Source: Streptomyces milbemycinicus (lineage in GTDB: Bacteria > Actinomycetota > Actinomycetes > Streptomycetales > Streptomycetaceae). From it: a DNA stretch of 45,818 nucleotides. The position numbers and the translations under genes are program-made. The stretch lies in the NCBI RefSeq assembly GCF_002154605.1, contig NZ_MUNE01000135.1:1-45818 (forward strand), read 5' to 3'. Positions 33,337 through 42,327 of the stretch are shown here, in pieces (positions within the stretch are counted from its first letter, which is position 1; each line of letters opens with the position of its first letter). Under the pieces are notes generated by a model. That model ran no database searches and was not told the origin of the DNA. It saw only the letters and a program-made list of their open reading frames with translations.

Positions 33337-34578
33337 TCACGAGCCTGGTCGCGCCCGGCGGCGGCAACCGCTGAGCCGCGTCCCCTGATCCTCCTCGGTG
33401 GCAACGGCGAAGGCGGAGAGGAGCGTCGCAGCGGCGAGGCTGCCCCAGAGGGCGGCCGGGCCGTGGGGGGCGAGAGCGGTGATGACCGCCGGGGAGACGG
33501 CGAGGCCGAAGCCCGTGGAGAGCTGGAAGCGGGCGAGGGCGCGTCCCAGGACATGGGCCGGGGCGAGGGCAGTGACGAGCGCGGTGGCGCTGCCGGCATA
33601 GATGATCTCGCCGATGGTGCAGACCACGGACACCGTGGCGACGGCCGGGGCACTCCAGCTGTGTCCCAGTGAGGTGGCCGCGAGAAATCCGAGGTAGGAC
33701 GCGGTGAGTACCACGCCGGCGAGAGCCAGCACGGTCCGCCGGGAGAAGCGGGACATCAGGACGGTCACCGGAACCTGCAGGGTGACCACCAGCACCGTGT
33801 TGGCCACGAAGATGGCTGCCGACCACACCGGGGATGCGTGCAACTGTGTCACCAGGATCAGCGGAAGCGCGACTTCGGGGACGTTGAGGCAGAAGACGTA
33901 GACCACGTTGGCGGCCAGTAGCGCCCGCATCCGAGGTGCGGGCCCGTCGTCCCTGTCCTTGGCGGGGGTAGCGGCCGGGTGTGCGTGTAGGTGGACCGAC
34001 CACGCCAAGGCCGCCGCGGCGAGATAGGCGAGCCCGGTGACGGCTGCCAACGCCTGCAATGCGGTGGTGCCGCCTGCCAGGCATACGGTGGCGATGAGCG
34101 CGCCCACGCCCAGACCGGCGTTGCGCAGAGCACGGCCTCCCGCAAGAGCGGCGTCACGTTCCCGGCCGTGGGCGACCGTGGCCACGAGAGCGGCGTGGGC
34201 GGCCGGCCACGCCTGGTTGCCGATGCCGAGGAAGAGCGCCGCCGTCGCGAACAGCCAGACGTACCCCGCCGGGGTGGCCAGAAGCAGCGCCACGCCCAGC
34301 ACCCGCACCAGCATCGACGCTGCCACGACCGTGCTGCGTGCGCCCCGGTCCAGCCATCGGCCGACCGCGGGCATGCATGCCAGACCCACGACGACGCCGA
34401 CCGTCATGGCGATGCCGGTGGCCGGCGCGGACAGCCTCAGCACCGTCACCCCGTAGAGCAGCAGAAAGGGCCGCAGCAAGCCGGTGCCAAGCGCGTCCAC
34501 GGCCAGGGCGACGGCATAGCGTGGGCCTCCGGAGGCACGGACGAGGGCGCGCGGCTGGATCTTGGTGGTGGTTGCCAT
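33337..34578 (-). CDS. Major facilitator superfamily transporter
   Basis: The 413-residue protein has about 12 hydrophobic segments in two halves of six around the hydrophilic loop HAHPAATPAKDRDDGPAPR (about residue 200). The GRWLDRGARSTVV loop between helices 2 and 3 is an MFS motif A-like sequence, and SRFSRRTVL is its echo in the second half. It is probably a drug or metabolite exporter. It is divergent from an ArsR-DUF5937 regulator with an inverted-repeat operator between the starts, so repression and substrate-induced release are likely. Confidence 0.88.
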   Translation of the reverse strand: MATTTKIQPRALVRASGGPRYAVALAVDALGTGLLRPFLLLYGVTVLRLSAPATGIAMTVGVVVGLACMPAVGRWLDRGARSTVVAASMLVRVLGVALLLATPAGYVWLFATAALFLGIGNQAWPAAHAALVATVAHGRERDAALAGGRALRNAGLGVGALIATVCLAGGTTALQALAAVTGLAYLAAAALAWSVHLHAHPAATPAKDRDDGPAPRMRALLAANVVYVFCLNVPEVALPLILVTQLHASPVWSAAIFVANTVLVVTLQVPVTVLMSRFSRRTVLALAGVVLTASYLGFLAATSLGHSWSAPAVATVSVVCTIGEIIYAGSATALVTALAPAHVLGRALARFQLSTGFGLAVSPAVITALAPHGPAALWGSLAAATLLSAFAVATEEDQGTRLSGCRRRARPGS

Positions 34579-34619
34579 GGCGTCAACGGTGCGTTCGGCC
34601 GCCGGGCCGACTATGTCGG

Positions 34620-34636
34620 TTGACGGACACCGTCAA
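34620..34636. promoter_or_regulatory. Inverted-repeat operator between MFS and ArsR genes
   Basis: TTGACGG-ACA-CCGTCAA is a perfect 7-bp inverted repeat with a 3-bp spacer, centred 50 bp from each start codon. The half-site CGTCAACGG also occurs once more at 34581-34589, inside the MFS leader. The binding protein is probably the adjacent ArsR-type regulator. Confidence 0.65.
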
Positions 34637-34677
34637 TCGACGCGGTCGTCGGCGATCCGACCAGCGATGATGAGGGG

Positions 34678-35763
34678 ATGACGTTGAGGATCGACATCGG
34701 CGGCCTGCCGTCCGGGCGACTGCGGTTCGCTGCCTCCCCGCTGGCCGAGCTGACCGCGATGCTGCACGTCCTGGCCGAACCCGGGCATCACCCGCAACTC
34801 GCCGGCTGGGCCGGGGACGTCTGGGCCGGGCTGCGGCCGGAGCTGGCCGAGCGGCTCAGGGAGGCGGAGTTCCTCTGGCGTTCCTCACGAGCCGACTTCC
34901 TGGTCCCCGCTCGTCCCCGGCTGACCCTCGCCGAGGAGTTGGACGATGTAGACCGGATCGACGATGAAACCTATGTGACCGCCGCGCTCATTACCACGTG
35001 CGGCAGCAACCGGATCCACTTCGCCGCGCCGTCGCCGCTCACCGACGCCACTGCGCGCGAGCGGGCCCTGGACCTGGCCCAGGCCCGCGGCGCGCTCCAA
35101 GAGGCCTTCGCGGAACGGCTGCTCGCGGACCCGGCCGCCGTGCGGGCGCGGGTGCGCCACACCCTCGAACAGTGCGCCGAGGCCTTCTTCGACGCCGCCT
35201 GGACGGGCGTCGCCGTGCAACTCGCCACCGACCTGCGCCTGAAGAATGACCTGCTGAAGCGCCAGGGCATCGGAGCGGCACTCGCATCGGTCTCCGGCGC
35301 GGTCACCCTGGCACCGGACGGCGACTGCATCATCCTGGACAAGCTGCAGGACAAGTCGACCGCCGCCCACGGCACCGGGGTCATCTTCATCCCCAGTGTA
35401 TTCGGCAGCCCGCATCTGGTGGTGGTCCACGCGCCCGGGTGGCAGCCGGTGGTGCAGTACCCGGTGGCCGAGCCGAGTCCATCAGAGCCGGTATCGCTGG
35501 AAACGGTCACACTACGGCTGGAGGCACTCGCACATCCGGTACGGCTGCGGCTGCTGCGCACCCTGGCCCGCGGCCCGCACACCACCAGTGAGCTGGCCCA
35601 TACCTGGGAACTTTCACCCCCGGAGGTTTCCCGCCACCTCGCTGTCCTGCGCCGCGCAGGCCTGCTCACGTCCCGGCGGCACGGTCGTTACGTCCGCTAC
35701 ACCCTCAATCTGCCCGATCTGACGGCGCTGGGCACCGACCTACTGGCGGCCGTACTGCGCTGA
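34678..35763 (+). CDS. ArsR-type regulator with N-terminal DUF5937 domain
   Basis: The 361-residue protein has a long N-terminal domain (RIDIGGLPSGRLRFAASPLAELTAMLHVL, the DUF5937 opening) and a C-terminal ArsR winged helix at about 275-350: LEALAHPVRLRLLRTLARGPHTTSELAHTW, then LSPPEVSRHLAVLRRAGLLTSRRHGRYVRYTLN. No metal-binding ELCVCD motif is present, so a non-metal signal sensed by the DUF5937 part is likely. It faces the MFS transporter and probably represses it. Confidence 0.9.
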   Translation: MTLRIDIGGLPSGRLRFAASPLAELTAMLHVLAEPGHHPQLAGWAGDVWAGLRPELAERLREAEFLWRSSRADFLVPARPRLTLAEELDDVDRIDDETYVTAALITTCGSNRIHFAAPSPLTDATARERALDLAQARGALQEAFAERLLADPAAVRARVRHTLEQCAEAFFDAAWTGVAVQLATDLRLKNDLLKRQGIGAALASVSGAVTLAPDGDCIILDKLQDKSTAAHGTGVIFIPSVFGSPHLVVVHAPGWQPVVQYPVAEPSPSEPVSLETVTLRLEALAHPVRLRLLRTLARGPHTTSELAHTWELSPPEVSRHLAVLRRAGLLTSRRHGRYVRYTLNLPDLTALGTDLLAAVLR

Positions 35764-36180
35764 GTAGCTTCGGTCTGCCGGAACACGGGCGACCGCCGCC
35801 TTCACAGCATCGCCCGACTGGGCAGGCAGCCGGGCAGCTCCATACTCCGAGGTGACGTCCTGCCCACGGCTTGGCGGGTTGTCGCCGAAGTGGTGCTCGT
35901 AGATCTCCTCAAGGGCCTCGAAGACTTCTTCGGCGCTGTCCGGGCGTTCGGCCGGGTTCTTGGCCAGGAGTTGCGCGACGCGGTTGATGAGTTCCGGCCG
36001 CGCGTCGGGGCGCAGGCTGGTGAGGGGGGTTGGCTGTTCGTCGAGATGCTGGTTGACCAGGTGCCAGGAGGTGCCGCCGAAGGGCCGCTGTCCGGTGACC
36101 ATCTCGTAGAGCACGCACCCGAGCGGCGGGCGGGAATCCGTCCCCGCCCGAGCAGGCCAGTCCTGACGATCTCCGGCTTG
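35740..36180 (-). pseudogene. Serine/threonine protein kinase, C-lobe fragment
   Basis: The frame contains LGCVLYEMVTGQRPFGGTSWHLVNQHLDEQPTPLTSLRPDARPELINRVAQLLAKNPAERPDSAEEVFEALEEIYEHHFG. This is subdomains IX-XI of a bacterial eukaryotic-type kinase (usual D-x-W-S-L-G-x-x-L-Y-E-M). The ATP-binding lobe, the HRD catalytic loop and DFG are absent. It starts at a sharp boundary next to the methyltransferase stop, and its end overlaps the ArsR gene by 24 bp. Confidence 0.8.
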
Positions 36181-36181
36181 A

Positions 36182-36997
36182 TCAGGCGCTCTTGATCGCA
36201 CGGATCGAGTACATCAATGGGATACGTGGGTGGCCGGCTGGGAAGCGGTACTCCCCGTTCCTGGAACGCTCCAGCATCGGGTAGCGCTGGAAGAGCATGG
36301 CGTCGTGCTCGTGCAGGAACTCGATCCGGAGCCCGGCCTGCGCCAGTGCGGTTACCACCTCTCCGAGTGGATGCTGCCACTGGACCGAGAGCGTCTTGGT
36401 GAGAGGGGGGCCGTCGGTGTACGTATGCGGGAAGTCGTAGGTCTGAGCCTGGGTCCGGAAGTAGTCGTGTTCCAGGGTCTTACCATCCTCGCCCAACAGC
36501 TCGGTGAGCGGGTGGAATTCCGCGAGATAGACGGCTCCGCCGTCCTTCAGCATGGAGGACACCACGTTGGCCCAGCGGAGTAGGTCCGGTAGCCAGACCA
36601 GGGCTCCGAGGCCGGTGTAGACGATGTCGAAGCGCTCCCCGTCCAGGGCTGCGGGCGCTTCATAGACGTCCGAGACGACGAACCGTGCGCGGTCTGTCAT
36701 GCCGATGTCCTCGGCCAGTGTGCGCGCAGCGCGGACGGCGGCGCGGGAGAAGTCCAGGCCGGTGACCTCTGCACCACGGCGTGCCCATGACAGAGTGTCC
36801 TGACCCATGTGGCACTGCAGGTGCAAAAGGCGCTTGCCGGACACATCGCCGACCTCGTCGAGTTCGAACGAACGCAGAGTGGACCCGCCTGCCCGGAATC
36901 CGGGCAGGTCGTAGAAGTTGCTGACCGCGTGAATACGGACCCTGTCGTCCCAGTTCTCACGGTTGAGCTGGAGCCAGTCCGTCTCCGTGTTGGTCAT
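36182..36997 (-). CDS. Class I SAM-dependent methyltransferase
   Basis: The 271-residue protein opens MTNTETDWLQLNRENWDDRVRIHAVSNFYDLPGF. This is followed by the SAM fold: LLHLQCHMGQDTLSWARRGAEVTGLDFSRAAV (motif I, unusual QCHMGQDT form), ARFVVSDVYEAPAAL, FDIVYTGLGALVWLPDLLRWA and GGAVYLAEFHPL. The 'L-x-C-x-x-G-x-D-T' variant is typical of a distinct group of actinomycete methyltransferases. The substrate is unknown. It abuts a kinase fragment downstream but is itself intact. Confidence 0.88.
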   Translation of the reverse strand: MTNTETDWLQLNRENWDDRVRIHAVSNFYDLPGFRAGGSTLRSFELDEVGDVSGKRLLHLQCHMGQDTLSWARRGAEVTGLDFSRAAVRAARTLAEDIGMTDRARFVVSDVYEAPAALDGERFDIVYTGLGALVWLPDLLRWANVVSSMLKDGGAVYLAEFHPLTELLGEDGKTLEHDYFRTQAQTYDFPHTYTDGPPLTKTLSVQWQHPLGEVVTALAQAGLRIEFLHEHDAMLFQRYPMLERSRNGEYRFPAGHPRIPLMYSIRAIKSA

Positions 36998-37495
36998 GCC
37001 CGCGACCGTACTGGTCGGCCGAGGTGCTCCGCATGTGAATTGTCACGACCCGGCGGTGCCACTTGCAGGAAGCAGTGCTCACGATGTCGTGGACACTGTG
37101 GCGGCCGACTCCGGTGTGGCTGGGCCGACCCCCGCCTGGCACTCGGCGCCGGTGGCTGTCTTCTCTGCGCGGATCACCCGCTCAGGCTGGTCCGCGGGGA
37201 ATCCCAGGTCCTCCACAGTTCCAGCCAGCCCGCCGCACGGGCAGCGGGCACGAGCGCCCCACTGTTGTAGGTCCCCTACAAGGAGTCGCGGGCACCCCCT
37301 TTCTCGCCGTCACTCTGTCACTGCCTCCGTCTTCGCGGCCTTGACTCCTCAACGATCTCGTCCGCCTCGAGCACGCTCCCGTCGGATTGGCGTACGCGAA
37401 CCCCTGGGAGATCGTTTTCTTCCGATGTTTCATCCTGGAACTGGAGTTTGATCCCGGGGTATCGGGTCGCGTCATGAGCCCTGACCTGAAGCCCT
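36998..37495. other. About 500 bp without a supportable intact gene
   Basis: Minus-strand frame 37318-37490 reads ATRYPGIKLQFQDETSEENDLPGVRVRQSDGSVLEADEIVEE. This is compositionally protein-like and could be the C-terminus of a lost gene, but no start lies near and I cannot name it. The rest holds the promoter of the methyltransferase starting at 36997. Confidence 0.35.
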
Positions 37496-37767
37496 ATGGA
37501 CGAGGCACCGCAGCCATCACTGGCACCCGATCTGTCGGCCTGGATGGAGGCCCGATCCCAGCAGTTCACCAACTGGCGCCAGGACACGGGAGCTCTGAAG
37601 GGCACCTGGGACTTCTCGCCAGCCTCCTTGGCGGCCCTGGAGGAGCTGGTGCGCGCCCACTGCCACAGCGAGCAGCAGATCCACACCGGCCGCATGAGCT
37701 GTTCCGGGAAGTCGACGACGCCGACGAGCCGATGGAAGCCCACCTGACCGACATCCTCAACAACTAG
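37496..37767 (+). pseudogene. Hypothetical protein fragment
   Basis: The start reads MDEAPQPSLAPDLSAWMEARSQQFTNWRQDTGALKGTWDFSPASLAALEELVRAHCHSEQQI, which looks like a real N-terminus. Homologues as I recall them continue for more than 150 further residues. Here the frame turns Ser/Thr/Lys-rich after residue 62, and an adjacent frame offers REVDDADEPMEAHLTDILNN, so the gene is probably frameshifted and truncated. Function unknown. Confidence 0.5.
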
Positions 37768-37982
37768 GGCTTGCCCAATGGGTCGGGATGCTTTTCATGG
37801 ACGGGCTGTCAGCACCCAGCCATGGCGGCGCTCTCCGCCCCACACTGCATCAGTCAAAGCTCACCTTGACCCAACGCGAGATCAATCCGCACCGCGCCGG
37901 CTGGTGACACTGATGTTGTCCTGCCAGGCCGCTACCGAAAAACCAGAGGTCAAGCCGCGGTGTGGCCATTACGATCCGGATC

Positions 37983-38846
37983 ATGAGTACTCACCATGTC
38001 GGCCCTACGTTCGTGCTGGTCCACGGCTCTGGCTCCAGTTCGTTCATGTGGGCGCCCGTCCAGCGGGAACTTGCGTTGCTCGGCCATCGCAGCTTCGCCG
38101 TCGACCTGCCTGGCCACGGCTTTGGCGCCCAGTACCCGGTGGCCTATCAGGCCCCGCAGAACCTGGACGCCTGGGCGGTCGAGCCTTCGACGCTGGCTGA
38201 GGTCACCTTGCAGGACAACGTGGGCATGGTGGTTGACGTCGTCCGCCGAGTGGCCCAGCACGGACCTGTGGTACTGGTAGGCGCAAGCCTTGGCGGCACC
38301 ACCATCACGGGAGTGGGCAACACGGTGCCCGAATTGGTGGACACGCTTGTGTACATTTCCGCGTGGTCCTGCGTACAGCGGTCCAGCCCTGTTGAGTACA
38401 TGCAAGAGCCCGAGTTCGCCGACAACCTGTTGGCCCCGCTGGCCGCGTTGAACGTGGGCGACCCGGCCGGGCTCGGCGTCGGACGGGCGAACTACCGCAC
38501 GGCCGATCCCGACCTGCTGGCCGCGCTCAAGGCAGCGGTCATGGCGGACGCCACCGACGAGCAGTTCCGTGCCTTTCTCAACATTCTGCAGCCTGATGAG
38601 TCGCTTGCCGTGATGACAGCTGATGCTCGCGTGCAGGCTGACACCTGGGGAACGATCGCCCGTACGTATATTCGACTCACCGGCGACCGCTCACTGCCGG
38701 TGGCGATGCAGGATCGTCTGATCGCCGAGGCCGACGCACTGACGCCTGACAACCCTTATGACGTGCACACCCTTGACACTAGTCATGTCGGCTTTCTCCT
38801 GCGCCCGGCGGAGGTGGCGGGAATTCTGGATCGGCTGACCGCCTAG
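37983..38846 (+). CDS. Alpha/beta hydrolase
   Basis: The 287-residue protein from ATG 37983 shows the oxyanion strand FVLVHGSGSSSFMW, the nucleophile elbow VGASLGG with S102, and the late histidine H268 in SHVGFLLRP. The acidic member is probably in PDNPYDVHTLD-x-SH. There is no signal peptide. The opening FVLVHGSG-x-x-x-x-MW and lid composition resemble esterase/salicylate-methyl-esterase-like hydrolases. Substrate unknown. It is a single-gene unit between a fragment and an IS remnant. Confidence 0.9.
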   Translation: MSTHHVGPTFVLVHGSGSSSFMWAPVQRELALLGHRSFAVDLPGHGFGAQYPVAYQAPQNLDAWAVEPSTLAEVTLQDNVGMVVDVVRRVAQHGPVVLVGASLGGTTITGVGNTVPELVDTLVYISAWSCVQRSSPVEYMQEPEFADNLLAPLAALNVGDPAGLGVGRANYRTADPDLLAALKAAVMADATDEQFRAFLNILQPDESLAVMTADARVQADTWGTIARTYIRLTGDRSLPVAMQDRLIAEADALTPDNPYDVHTLDTSHVGFLLRPAEVAGILDRLTA

Positions 38847-38871
38847 AAGCAGTCCGCCATGACCCGGGCCC

Positions 38872-39600
38872 TCATCTCTGGTGGAGCCACAATCCGATCG
38901 CGGCGACGGTGACAGCGCCGTGAAAGACGTAGGCGCACTCGTCGAAGCGCATAGCCACGGCGCGGCTGATCTTCAACTTGCCGATCAACCGGGCCACTTC
39001 GTTCCAGCGGACGTACCGCGCCAGGTCAAAGCCGGCGGGCCGGCCCCCGCGGCTGTGCCCGTTGGCCCGTTGGGTTCTCCGATTCTGGGATGGCGTGGCT
39101 GATCTGGCGTCGGCGCGGATACCGGCGGTTTCGGCGGTTTCGGCTGTTTCGGCGGTTTCAGGGCAAGGAATACGCCTGTCCGCACCCAGGTGGTCCGGTC
39201 GCGTCCGGAGACGTCCGCCACCCACGCATGGGACCCAAATGTGTTCCAGGACCGGGATCATCTGCGGCGCGTCACCTCACTGCCCGGGAGCGACCAGCAC
39301 AGCCAGCGGCCTCAGACCGCCCTCACCCATGAGGTGGGTCCTCGGCGCAAGCCCGCCCCGCGAGCGCCCCGGGGCCTCGTCGGCACGGTGTCCGGTCGGC
39401 TGGTGGCTCGGCTGGTGGGTGCCGCCGGGGACATGCTCGGCCTGGCGGCGTGCGCCGACAGCAGGCTGATAGGCCCGTACACCATTGAGTCCGCACTGGT
39501 CATGCTCCAGTCGATCCGGCCCGCCGAACAGAACGACCCGACCGTCCGTACATGGCACAACTCACCGGACAGGCCCTCGTCGAGCGCGGGTGCCGTGTCA
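38872..39600 (-). pseudogene. IS5-family transposase remnant, heavily frameshifted
   Basis: Pieces in order on the minus strand are GRIDWSMTSADS (first catalytic Asp region), ADEAPGRSRGGL, LMGEGGLRPLAVLVAPGQ, MIPVLEHIWVPCVGGGRLRTRPDHLGAD (second Asp region) and RANGHSRGGRPAGFDLARYVRWNEVARLIGKLKISRAVAMRFDECAYVFHGAVTVAAIGLWLHQ. The last corresponds to the R-N-x-V-E-R motif, now W-N-E-V-A-R, so the catalytic Glu is lost. Several indels are required. A tandem nonamer run (39113-39160) sits where the protein encodes repeated Ala-Glu-Thr. Older than the elements in the CTAG cluster. Confidence 0.75.
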
Positions 39601-39856
39601 CGGTGTCGGCGACGACGCGCGCGATGTGTTCCGGGGGGGTGCCGGCCCTGGCCCGCCACCGGTATGCCCATCCGCTGACCGAGCTGCTACCGCACACAAA
39701 CCCTGACGGCTGACCCGCCCGATCCGCTGGGAACTCGTCGCTCAGCAGTACGGCCAGGCGATCGGGCACCGGCTGAGGACGTGTGGGCCGTCAGCATTTC
39801 CGAGCGGTAAGCGTCGTCGACAGAGCGGCGTGTCGGCAGCGGGGCTCCGGCTCAGA

Positions 39857-40309
39857 TCACTGGGCGGAGACCTTGTGGACGATGGTGTCATCGGGGTCCA
39901 GCCGTCGCCCATCCGCAGAAAGCACTTCCAGTGCGCGGAGGCGATGTCCCTGCCGACGGTCGACCAACTCTGAGTGTGGTTCGCCCGAGGCAAAGAAGTG
40001 CCGTTCGCCCCACTGCCGCAGTGCCACGATGACGGGGAAGAGGGCCTTGCCCTTCGGGGTCAGTACGTACTCGCGGTAGGAGCTGCCGTCCGCGGCGGGG
40101 ACGGATTCGAGGACGCCGCCGGCGACCAGGGTGCGCAGACGCGCGCTGAGGATGTTCTTCGCCACGCCGAGGCTGCGCTGGAACTCCCCGAAGCGCCGGC
40201 TTCCGTCGAAGGCGTCCCGCACGATCAGCAGGGACCACCAGTCGCCGATCGCGTCCACCGACCGGGCGACGGGACATTCGCTGTCGTCGAAGCGCGTCCT
40301 GGTCACCAT
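39857..40309 (-). CDS. HxlR-family transcriptional regulator
   Basis: From the ATG at 40309, with GAGGG five bases upstream, the product of 150 residues reads MVTRTRFDDSECPVARSVDAIGDWWSLLIVRDAFDGSRRFGEFQRS, then LGVAKNILSARLRTLVAGGVLESVPAADGSSYREYVLTPKGKALFPVI. The single cysteine in DSECPVARS is the conserved redox- or electrophile-sensing position. The winged helix is complete. It is divergent from the MFS gene at 40406 and probably represses it. Confidence 0.92.
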   Translation of the reverse strand: MVTRTRFDDSECPVARSVDAIGDWWSLLIVRDAFDGSRRFGEFQRSLGVAKNILSARLRTLVAGGVLESVPAADGSSYREYVLTPKGKALFPVIVALRQWGERHFFASGEPHSELVDRRQGHRLRALEVLSADGRRLDPDDTIVHKVSAQ

Positions 40310-40340
40310 GGCGTCCCTCACTCTCTCAACGGTTGCAACA

Positions 40341-40376
40341 TGCTACCAAGAAAGTTACCGTCGCCGTTGGTGGCAA
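40341..40376. promoter_or_regulatory. HxlR/MFS intergenic operator candidate
   Basis: GCTACCAAG (40342-40350) and GTTGGTGGC (40366-40374) are an imperfect inverted repeat, 7 of 9, flanking AGTTACC (40353-40359). The same AGTTACC lies upstream of the HxlR gene at 4722. The GGAGG at 40394-40398 sets the MFS start at ATG 40406. Confidence 0.5.
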
Positions 40377-40405
40377 GATGAAACCAGACATACGGAGGGG
40401 TGCTG

Positions 40406-41671
40406 ATGCCCGGCAGCGATGAGGCTGTGACACGACGGACCGAGGCCCGAAGCGGGGAAAGTTCCGCGTTCGTCCTGTCCCGTGGTGTCGTCATACTGTT
40501 CGCCGTCGCCTGCGGGGCAGCGGTGGCCAACGTCTACTTCTCCCAGCCGCTCCTGGTGACCGTGGGCCACGACCTCGCCATGAGCCCGGCACTTGTCGGC
40601 AGCGTGGTCACCCTCACGCATGTCGGATACGGGCTGGGACTCTTCTTCCTCGTGCCGCTGGGCGACGTGGCCGACCGCAGACGGCTCATCGTGACCCAGT
40701 TGCTGCTCCTGGTGGTCGCGCTGGCTGTGATAGCCGCCGCCCACACGGCGGCGATCCTGCTCGCGGGCATGGCCGCGATGGGGCTTCTCGCGGTCGTGAC
40801 GCAGACGCTGGTGGCCTTCGCGGCGTCACTGGCCCCTCCCGCCGGGCGCGGACGGGTCGTCGGTCTGGTCACCAGCGGCGTGGTCATCGGAATCCTGCTC
40901 GCTCGCACCGCATCCGGTCTCATGGCCGATCTCGCGGGCTGGCGCTCCGTATACGTCGTCTCGGCGTCGCTCACCGCGCTGCTCGCCCTGGTCCTGTACC
41001 GAGTGCTGCCACACCACAGTGACGCTCCACCGACAACCCTGCGCTACGGACAGCTCCTGCGCTCCACGATCACCCTGTTCGCACAGGAACGACTGCTGCG
41101 GCTCCGGGCCCTGTTCGGCCTGCTGATCTTCGCCGCCTTCAGCACCCTGTGGAGCAGCGTCGCGCTGCCGCTGAGCGAGGCCCCGTACTTCCTGCCCCAC
41201 AGCGCGATCGGGGCGCTGGGGCTGATCGGTGTCGCCGGCGCCTTGGCCGCGACCGTGGCGGGCCGCCTGAACGACCGCGGACTCTCCCGGCGGACCACCG
41301 GCATCGCCCTGGCGCTGCTCGCCGCCTCGTGGTTGCCCCTGGCCTTCACCCGCAGCTCACTCTGGGCCCTGGTTGTCGGGGTGATCCTTCTCGACCTCGC
41401 CGTGCAGGCGGTCCATGTCACCAATCAGACCCTGATCTACGCGCTGCACCCGGACGCGGGCAGCCGACTGATCGGCGGATACATGGTCTTCTACTCGATC
41501 GGCAGCGCCACCGGCGCCATCGCTGCGACCTCCCTCTACACGGTGGCCGGCTGGGGCGCCGTATGCACACTGGGTGCCGCGTTCAGCTGCCTCGGGCTCG
41601 TGCTGTGGGCGTTCACTCGACACAGCGCTCCGGACCCCGCCGCCAAGGTGATCTCTCGCAGCGGATCCTGA
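40406..41671 (+). CDS. Major facilitator superfamily transporter
   Basis: The 421-residue protein has 12 predicted membrane segments. It begins after a hydrophilic leader with GVVILFAVACGAAVANVYFSQPLLVTV. GDVADRRRLIVTQLL is motif A between helices 2 and 3, and RLNDRGLSRRTTGIAL echoes it in the second half. ANVYFSQPLL is typical of the drug-efflux subgroup related to E. coli YnfM. Efflux of toxic compounds under control of the adjacent HxlR regulator is the likely job. Start chosen by the ribosome site GGAGG seven bases upstream. Confidence 0.9.
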   Translation: MPGSDEAVTRRTEARSGESSAFVLSRGVVILFAVACGAAVANVYFSQPLLVTVGHDLAMSPALVGSVVTLTHVGYGLGLFFLVPLGDVADRRRLIVTQLLLLVVALAVIAAAHTAAILLAGMAAMGLLAVVTQTLVAFAASLAPPAGRGRVVGLVTSGVVIGILLARTASGLMADLAGWRSVYVVSASLTALLALVLYRVLPHHSDAPPTTLRYGQLLRSTITLFAQERLLRLRALFGLLIFAAFSTLWSSVALPLSEAPYFLPHSAIGALGLIGVAGALAATVAGRLNDRGLSRRTTGIALALLAASWLPLAFTRSSLWALVVGVILLDLAVQAVHVTNQTLIYALHPDAGSRLIGGYMVFYSIGSATGAIAATSLYTVAGWGAVCTLGAAFSCLGLVLWAFTRHSAPDPAAKVISRSGS

Positions 41672-41773
41672 GCGTTCTCGCCGAACGTCGAGTGACAGGC
41701 GCGCCGCAGGCGCCGCGTGAACACGTTAAACCGCCCGGGGCCTGTACGGCGAGGTCAGGGTCGTGCGCTGCCG

Positions 41774-41965
41774 GCGGTCAGCATCCATCACCTCGGGCCG
41801 CACCGCGACGGACTCCCGCACCTGTTGAATCTGGTCGAGCAAGGGGTGCAGGTCAATGCCACGGGATTCGGGCGCGTCGACCTCGACGCTGCCGAGGTCG
41901 TGTCCGCCATCGTGAAGACCAACCCCTCCGCGCTGATGGTCGGCACCGACTTCCTAGGAAGCTTG
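41774..41965 (+). pseudogene. Amidohydrolase-family (PDC lactonase-like) fragment
   Basis: The frame reads AVSIHHLGPHRDGLPHLLNLVEQGVQVNATGFGRVDLDAAEVVSAIVKTNPSALMVGTDF. HHLG-x-x-x-x-G and the ending MVGTDF (catalytic aspartate) fit the second half of TIM-barrel amidohydrolases related to pyrone-dicarboxylate lactonase. The front with the metal-binding HxH motif and the final part are missing; similarity ends abruptly near 41965. Confidence 0.65.
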
Positions 41966-42129
41966 ACAGGTCCAGAGAGCGATCGCGGGGCGCGGCGACA
42001 TCAACGGTCCGGGGCTCTCTCGGGTCTGCAGGTCGAACTCCGAGTGTTCCAGCAACGGCCAGCGGTCGCCGCCGAAGCGGGCGATGGGCCCGGGCTCCGC
42101 CGCGACCGCCAGATGGCCGAGGACGACGA

Positions 42130-42300
42130 GGATGGGCGCCGAGGCCACCGTGGTGGACGACCGCGAGCACCGTTGGCCCAAGAAGGTACGGATGGATGGC
42201 TTCGTCTACGGCTCCCTCCGCTCCGACACGACATCCCCGCAGGCGAACGCGTGGCCCACCGCCTGGCGTGGATCCGTCGGAACCCCGGCTGTGCCCCGTG
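42130..42300 (+). pseudogene. Fragment of a membrane-associated oxidoreductase/pentapeptide-type protein
   Basis: The frame gives EHRWPKKVRMDGFVYGSLR and, one frame over, IPAGERVAHRLAWIRRNPGCAP. In Streptomyces 'membrane-associated oxidoreductase' proteins the order W-P-x-x-V-x-L-D-G-F-x-Y, then ER-L-x-W-(I/L)-R-R-(N/D)-P-x-x-Y-x-P-Q-P is conserved. Only this joint survives and a frameshift separates the halves. Confidence 0.5.
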
Positions 42301-42327
42301 GCCGACCGTCCCCTCGGATACCGCCTG

